A stretch of DNA of 64,000 bases from Oxalobacteraceae bacterium OTU3CINTB1 (GTDB lineage: Bacteria; Pseudomonadota; Gammaproteobacteria; Burkholderiales; Burkholderiaceae_D). Shown here in pieces: positions 60,799 to 64,000 of the stretch. How positions within the stretch are numbered: position 1 is the first letter of the stretch; every line of letters starts with the position of its first letter. The DNA lies in the NCBI GenBank assembly GCA_024123955.1, contig CP099652.1, positions 4,526,001 through 4,590,000 of the forward strand, given 5' to 3'. The notes below the pieces were generated by a model that had not been told where the DNA came from, did not search any database, and worked only from the letters and a program-made list of their open reading frames with translations. The position numbers and the translations under genes were made by a program.

Positions 60799-63059
60799 CG
60801 GACCGCGTCACCGACACCGGAACCATCGACCTGCGCCGCCGCGCCACACTGGGCGCCGGCGCCCTGGTGCTGGGATTTTCCCTGCTGCCGCGTCTCGCGC
60901 GCGCCGAATTCAACGCGATGGGCGTGCCGCCGGTGGCCAACAAGGCGCTGGCGGGCAGCCTGAAAACCAATCCGATGCTCGACGCCTGGATCAGGATCGC
61001 CGCCGATGGCAAGGTCACGGTCTTCACCGGCAAGGTGGAACTGGGCACCGGCGTGCGCACGGCGTTGCTGCAGATCGCCGCCGAACAGCTGGACGTGGCG
61101 CCGGCCGCCATCGACTTCATCACCGGCGACACCGGTCGCACGCCCAACGAGGGCTACACCGCCGGCAGCCACACCATCGCCGACAGCGGCACCGCCCTGC
61201 TGCACGCCGCCGCCCAGGTGCGCGCGCTGCTGGTGCAAGGCGCCGCAGCGCAATGGAAGCTCGCACCGGACAACCTCTTAACCCGGGCCGGCACGATCAT
61301 CGCGCCGGACGGGCGCAACATGCACTATGGCCTGGCGCTGCGGGGCATCGATCTGCACCGCGCGGCGCAGGCCAAATCGGTGCTGAAGGACGCCGGTGCC
61401 TACACCGTGATCGGCAGTTCGCTGCCGCGCGTGGACATACCGGCCAAGCTGACCGGCGGCGCCAGCTATGTGCAGGACATGCGCCCGCCCCGCATGGTGC
61501 ATGCCCGCGTGGTGCGTCCGCCGGCCTACGGCGCGCGCCTGCTGTCGGCCGACGTCAAGGCCGTCGAGCGGATGGCCGGTGTGCTGAAGGTACTCGTCGA
61601 CGGCAACTACCTGGCGGTCGTCGCGGCCGACGAATGGCAGGCGATCCTGGCGATGCGCGCCTTATCGGCCGGCGCCAGGTGGGCCAAGGGTCCGGCCCTG
61701 CCGGCCGCCGCCGGCATCCACGCCACCTTGCGCGCCCTGCCCGCCCAGGACATCGTGGTCGAGGACAAGCGTGCCCCCGGTGGAGCGGTTGCCGTCACCA
61801 CCATCAGGAACCGCTACACCAAACAATATGTGTTGCATGGCTCGATCGGCCCATCGTGCTCGGTTGCGGTGCTCGATGGCGCGCAGCTGACGGTGTGGAC
61901 GCACACCCAGGGCGTCTATCCGCTGCGCGCGGCCATCGCCGAGATGCTGTCCATGCCGCTCGACGCGGTGCGCTGCATCCATACCGAGAGCGCCGGCTGC
62001 TATGGCCAGAACGGCGCCGACGACGTGGCGGCCGATGCCGCGCTGATCGCCCGCGCCATGCCCGGGCGGCCGGTGCGGGTGCAGTTGATGCGCGACCAGG
62101 AAAACCAGTGGGAGCCGTACGCGCCGGCCATGAGCACGGAGCTGAGCGCATCGCTCGACGCCGGCGGCAAGGTCTGCGACTGGCACTACGAACTGTGGAG
62201 CGGCTCGCACAACGAACGCCCCGGCAACGCCGGCAAGCTGATACCGGCGCAACTGCTGGCCAAGCCGTTCACGCCCAGCCCCTCGCTGCCGATGCCGATG
62301 CCCGAGGGCGGTGGCGACCGCAACGCCGCACCGCTGTACGCGTTCGCCAATTCGAAGGTGATCAACCATTTTCTGCCGGTGACGCCGCTGCGCACGTCGG
62401 CAATGCGCTCGCTGGGCGCCCACATCAACCTGTTCGCCATCGAGGGCATGATGGACGAACTGGCGGCGGCGGCCCGCACCGATCCGGTCGAATTCCGCCT
62501 GCGCCATATGGACGACGCGCGCGCGCGCGACGTGATTCGCGCCGCCGCGTCGAAATTCGGTTGGCGATGGGATAAGCAGCATCGCGAGCGCGGACGACGC
62601 CGCGACCACGGCTTCGGCTTCGCCTTCGGCCAGTACAAGAATCTGATGGCGTATGTCGCGCTGGCGGTCGAAATCCGGGTCGAGCGCAGCACCGGCGACG
62701 TCCAGATTGTGCGGGTGGCGGCGGCCGTCGATTGCGGCCAGGGTGTGAACCCGGACGGCATCCGCAACCAGATCGAGGGAGGCATCCTGCAGTCGGCCAG
62801 CTGGACGTTGTACGAGCGCCTGCAATTCGGGCCGGACGGCATCGCCAGCGTCGACTGGGCCAGCTATCCGATCATGCGCTATTCGAATGTACCGGCCAAG
62901 GTCGACGTGGTGCTGATCGACCGGCCGGGCATGCCCTTCCTCGGCGTGGCCGAAGCGGCGCAAGGACCGATGGCGGGAGCGCTGGGCAATGCGCTGGCCG
63001 ACGCCACCGGCAAGCGCTGGCGCGACCTGCCGCTGGCCGGCCCCCAACTGATGTCGTGA
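60795..63059 (+). CDS. Molybdopterin-binding large subunit of aldehyde/N-heterocycle dehydrogenase (IorB-like), Tat-exported
   Basis: 754 residues. Twin-arginine signal (LRRRATLGAGALVLGFSLLP, then ARA), so a folded exported protein. Mo-cofactor regions: FTGKVELGTGVRTALLQIAA, NEGYTAGSHTIADSGTALLH, CYGQNGADDVAADAALIARA, AMRSLGAHINLFAIEGMMDE and the C-terminal LGVAEAAQGPMAGALGNALA with the probable catalytic Glu. It belongs to the IorB/CoxL-related group, oxidising aldehydes or N-heterocycles using water as oxygen donor. The substrate cannot be told; nicotinate- or isoquinoline-type or aldehyde are options. No MocA/MobA or XdhC maturation gene is in the window. Confidence 0.92.
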   Translation: MTDRVTDTGTIDLRRRATLGAGALVLGFSLLPRLARAEFNAMGVPPVANKALAGSLKTNPMLDAWIRIAADGKVTVFTGKVELGTGVRTALLQIAAEQLDVAPAAIDFITGDTGRTPNEGYTAGSHTIADSGTALLHAAAQVRALLVQGAAAQWKLAPDNLLTRAGTIIAPDGRNMHYGLALRGIDLHRAAQAKSVLKDAGAYTVIGSSLPRVDIPAKLTGGASYVQDMRPPRMVHARVVRPPAYGARLLSADVKAVERMAGVLKVLVDGNYLAVVAADEWQAILAMRALSAGARWAKGPALPAAAGIHATLRALPAQDIVVEDKRAPGGAVAVTTIRNRYTKQYVLHGSIGPSCSVAVLDGAQLTVWTHTQGVYPLRAAIAEMLSMPLDAVRCIHTESAGCYGQNGADDVAADAALIARAMPGRPVRVQLMRDQENQWEPYAPAMSTELSASLDAGGKVCDWHYELWSGSHNERPGNAGKLIPAQLLAKPFTPSPSLPMPMPEGGGDRNAAPLYAFANSKVINHFLPVTPLRTSAMRSLGAHINLFAIEGMMDELAAAARTDPVEFRLRHMDDARARDVIRAAASKFGWRWDKQHRERGRRRDHGFGFAFGQYKNLMAYVALAVEIRVERSTGDVQIVRVAAAVDCGQGVNPDGIRNQIEGGILQSASWTLYERLQFGPDGIASVDWASYPIMRYSNVPAKVDVVLIDRPGMPFLGVAEAAQGPMAGALGNALADATGKRWRDLPLAGPQLMS

Positions 63060-63181
63060 ATTAGGGAGCGCACGGCCGGATTCGGTCCAGGATTGGCAGG
63101 ATACGCTCCATTTGATCGGTTCATGCATGGCGCAAGACGGCCTACAATCGCTGCATCGCTCAACAACCGAATCCGCCCATC

Positions 63182-64000
63182 ATGAATACCAAACTGCTGC
63201 CGGCGTCGTTCTTCGCGCTGACCCTGGGACTGGCCGAAACCGGCAACGCCTGGCGCCTGGCCCACCATCTGTGGTCGCTGCCCCTGCTCGCCGGCGAAGT
63301 GCTGCAGGCGCTGGCCGCGCTGTCCTTCATCGTGTTTATCGCGCTGTACGCGCACAAATGGCTGGCGCATCGCGCCGCCGCGCTGGCCGAGACGCGCGAC
63401 CCGGTGCAATCGGCCTTCCTCGCGCTGATCCCGGAATCGGTGATCCTGATCTCGCTGGCCCTGGAACCGTACTGGCTGGCCGCCGCCAAGCCGCTGTTCT
63501 GGACCGGTTCCGCCGTCAACCTGCTGTACGGCGCCTGGCGCCTGGGCGCGCATTGGAGCGTCAAGCGCGATGCGTCGCAGATCGTCCCGCCGCTGTTCCT
63601 GCCCTACACCGCCAGTGTGCTGGTGAACGCCCTGGCCGCAGGCATGTTCGGTTACAGCGATTACGGCTGGATGCTGTTCGGGATCGGCGCCATATCCTGG
63701 CTGGTGCTCGACTCCAGCATCACGCACCAGCTGATGACGGGCGGCCTGGCGGAAAAGACCCGCAATTTCATGGGTATTTACAGCGCACCGCCGGTCGTGG
63801 CGCTGGTCGCCTACCAGGTGCTCGCCGGCGCCGACGCCAATGCCGCCATCACCTGCGCCTTGGCCGGATACGCGCTGTTCGTCTTCGCCGGCCTGGCGCT
63901 CGCCTCGCGCTGGTTGGCGCAACAGGACTTCGCTCCCGGCTATTGGGCCTATACCTTCGGCCTCGCCACCCTCGGCCAGGGCTTGATGCTGATGGCGCAG
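63182..64000 (+). CDS. TehA/SLAC1-family anion channel or tellurite-resistance transporter, 3' end outside window
   Basis: First 273 residues; frame still open at the window end. It begins MNTKLLPASFFALTLGLAET and has a run of TM helices with the typical TehA pattern (LPASFFALTLGLAETGNAWR; FIVFIALYAHKWLAHRAAAL; WLVLDSSITHQLMTGGLAEK). SLAC1/TehA proteins are trimeric anion channels; E. coli TehA is linked to tellurite resistance with TehB. The partner gene, if any, lies beyond the window. It begins 122 bp after the Mo subunit gene. Confidence 0.9.
   Translation, partial: MNTKLLPASFFALTLGLAETGNAWRLAHHLWSLPLLAGEVLQALAALSFIVFIALYAHKWLAHRAAALAETRDPVQSAFLALIPESVILISLALEPYWLAAAKPLFWTGSAVNLLYGAWRLGAHWSVKRDASQIVPPLFLPYTASVLVNALAAGMFGYSDYGWMLFGIGAISWLVLDSSITHQLMTGGLAEKTRNFMGIYSAPPVVALVAYQVLAGADANAAITCALAGYALFVFAGLALASRWLAQQDFAPGYWAYTFGLATLGQGLMLMAQ

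Overview
The window is high-GC bacterial DNA with dense genes, short or overlapping gene junctions and Shine-Dalgarno starts. The gene content points to a soil or water betaproteobacterium of the Oxalobacteraceae (Massilia, Duganella or Janthinobacterium type). This rests on the many PAS/histidine-kinase/GGDEF proteins, Lrp-dadA, FMN-dependent lactate dehydrogenase, a TehA/SLAC1 protein, a Fur box ahead of fur, and an intergenic palindrome family. The genus is inferred, not proven.

Layout. 1-2796: an RND efflux pump (inner-membrane pump cut by the window edge) and its lipoprotein adaptor. 2953-6135: a degenerate alpha/beta hydrolase coupled to a small exported protein, then a LysR regulator overlapping a D-2-hydroxyacid dehydrogenase. 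6162-6428: two gene remnants. 6530-8279: a YdeI-like protein and lldD. 8421-9736: three tRNA-Arg units on the minus strand, each with its own -10 box and terminator; one copy has an altered anticodon (ATG instead of ACG). A secreted Cache-domain protein lies among them. 10254-17958: a signalling island of five genes (PAS-REC, PAS-GAF-HK-REC, REC-GGDEF, REC-HK-REC, HisKA_3 kinase) in which no protein has a DNA-binding domain. 18010-28570: type II NADH dehydrogenase, an exported protein with a charged repeat tail, a TerB/dynamin-stalk-like protein, lrp/dadA, an HDOD protein, zntB, an acetyltransferase remnant, an MFS transporter and a Cys-rich winged-helix regulator. Palindromic repeats flank these genes.

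28798-48751: a polysaccharide (EPS, capsule or O-antigen) locus. It has a WbpM/PglF-type dehydratase, wlbA-wlbB-wlbC homologues for 2,3-diacetamido-uronic acid synthesis, flippase, polymerase, two paralogous GNAT-like proteins, a polysaccharide-deacetylase-like protein, one GT4 glycosyltransferase, a second aminotransferase, and an unusual fusion of an initiating phosphoglycosyltransferase with a membrane acyltransferase. Facing them on the minus strand are a duplicated beta-helix lipoprotein, a Wzz/BY-kinase protein whose kinase motifs are lost, and a Wza-type export lipoprotein. A Wzx/Wzy-type pathway is therefore likely, with transfer started by the fusion protein and export through the Wza/Wzz pair.

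48920-58795: a second signalling region with a Cache-PAS-GGDEF-EAL protein and its periplasmic phosphate-binding-like partner, a four-PAS hybrid kinase, fur with a Fur box, a single-domain response regulator, a perfect 26-bp inverted repeat, and a FixL/FixJ-like pair. An array of the heptamer TATGAAT lies just upstream of the kinase gene, a possible phase-variation switch. 59024-63059: a three-gene exported molybdenum hydroxylase (tri-haem cytochrome c, 2x[2Fe-2S] subunit, Tat-exported Mo subunit). The window ends inside a TehA/SLAC1-family gene.
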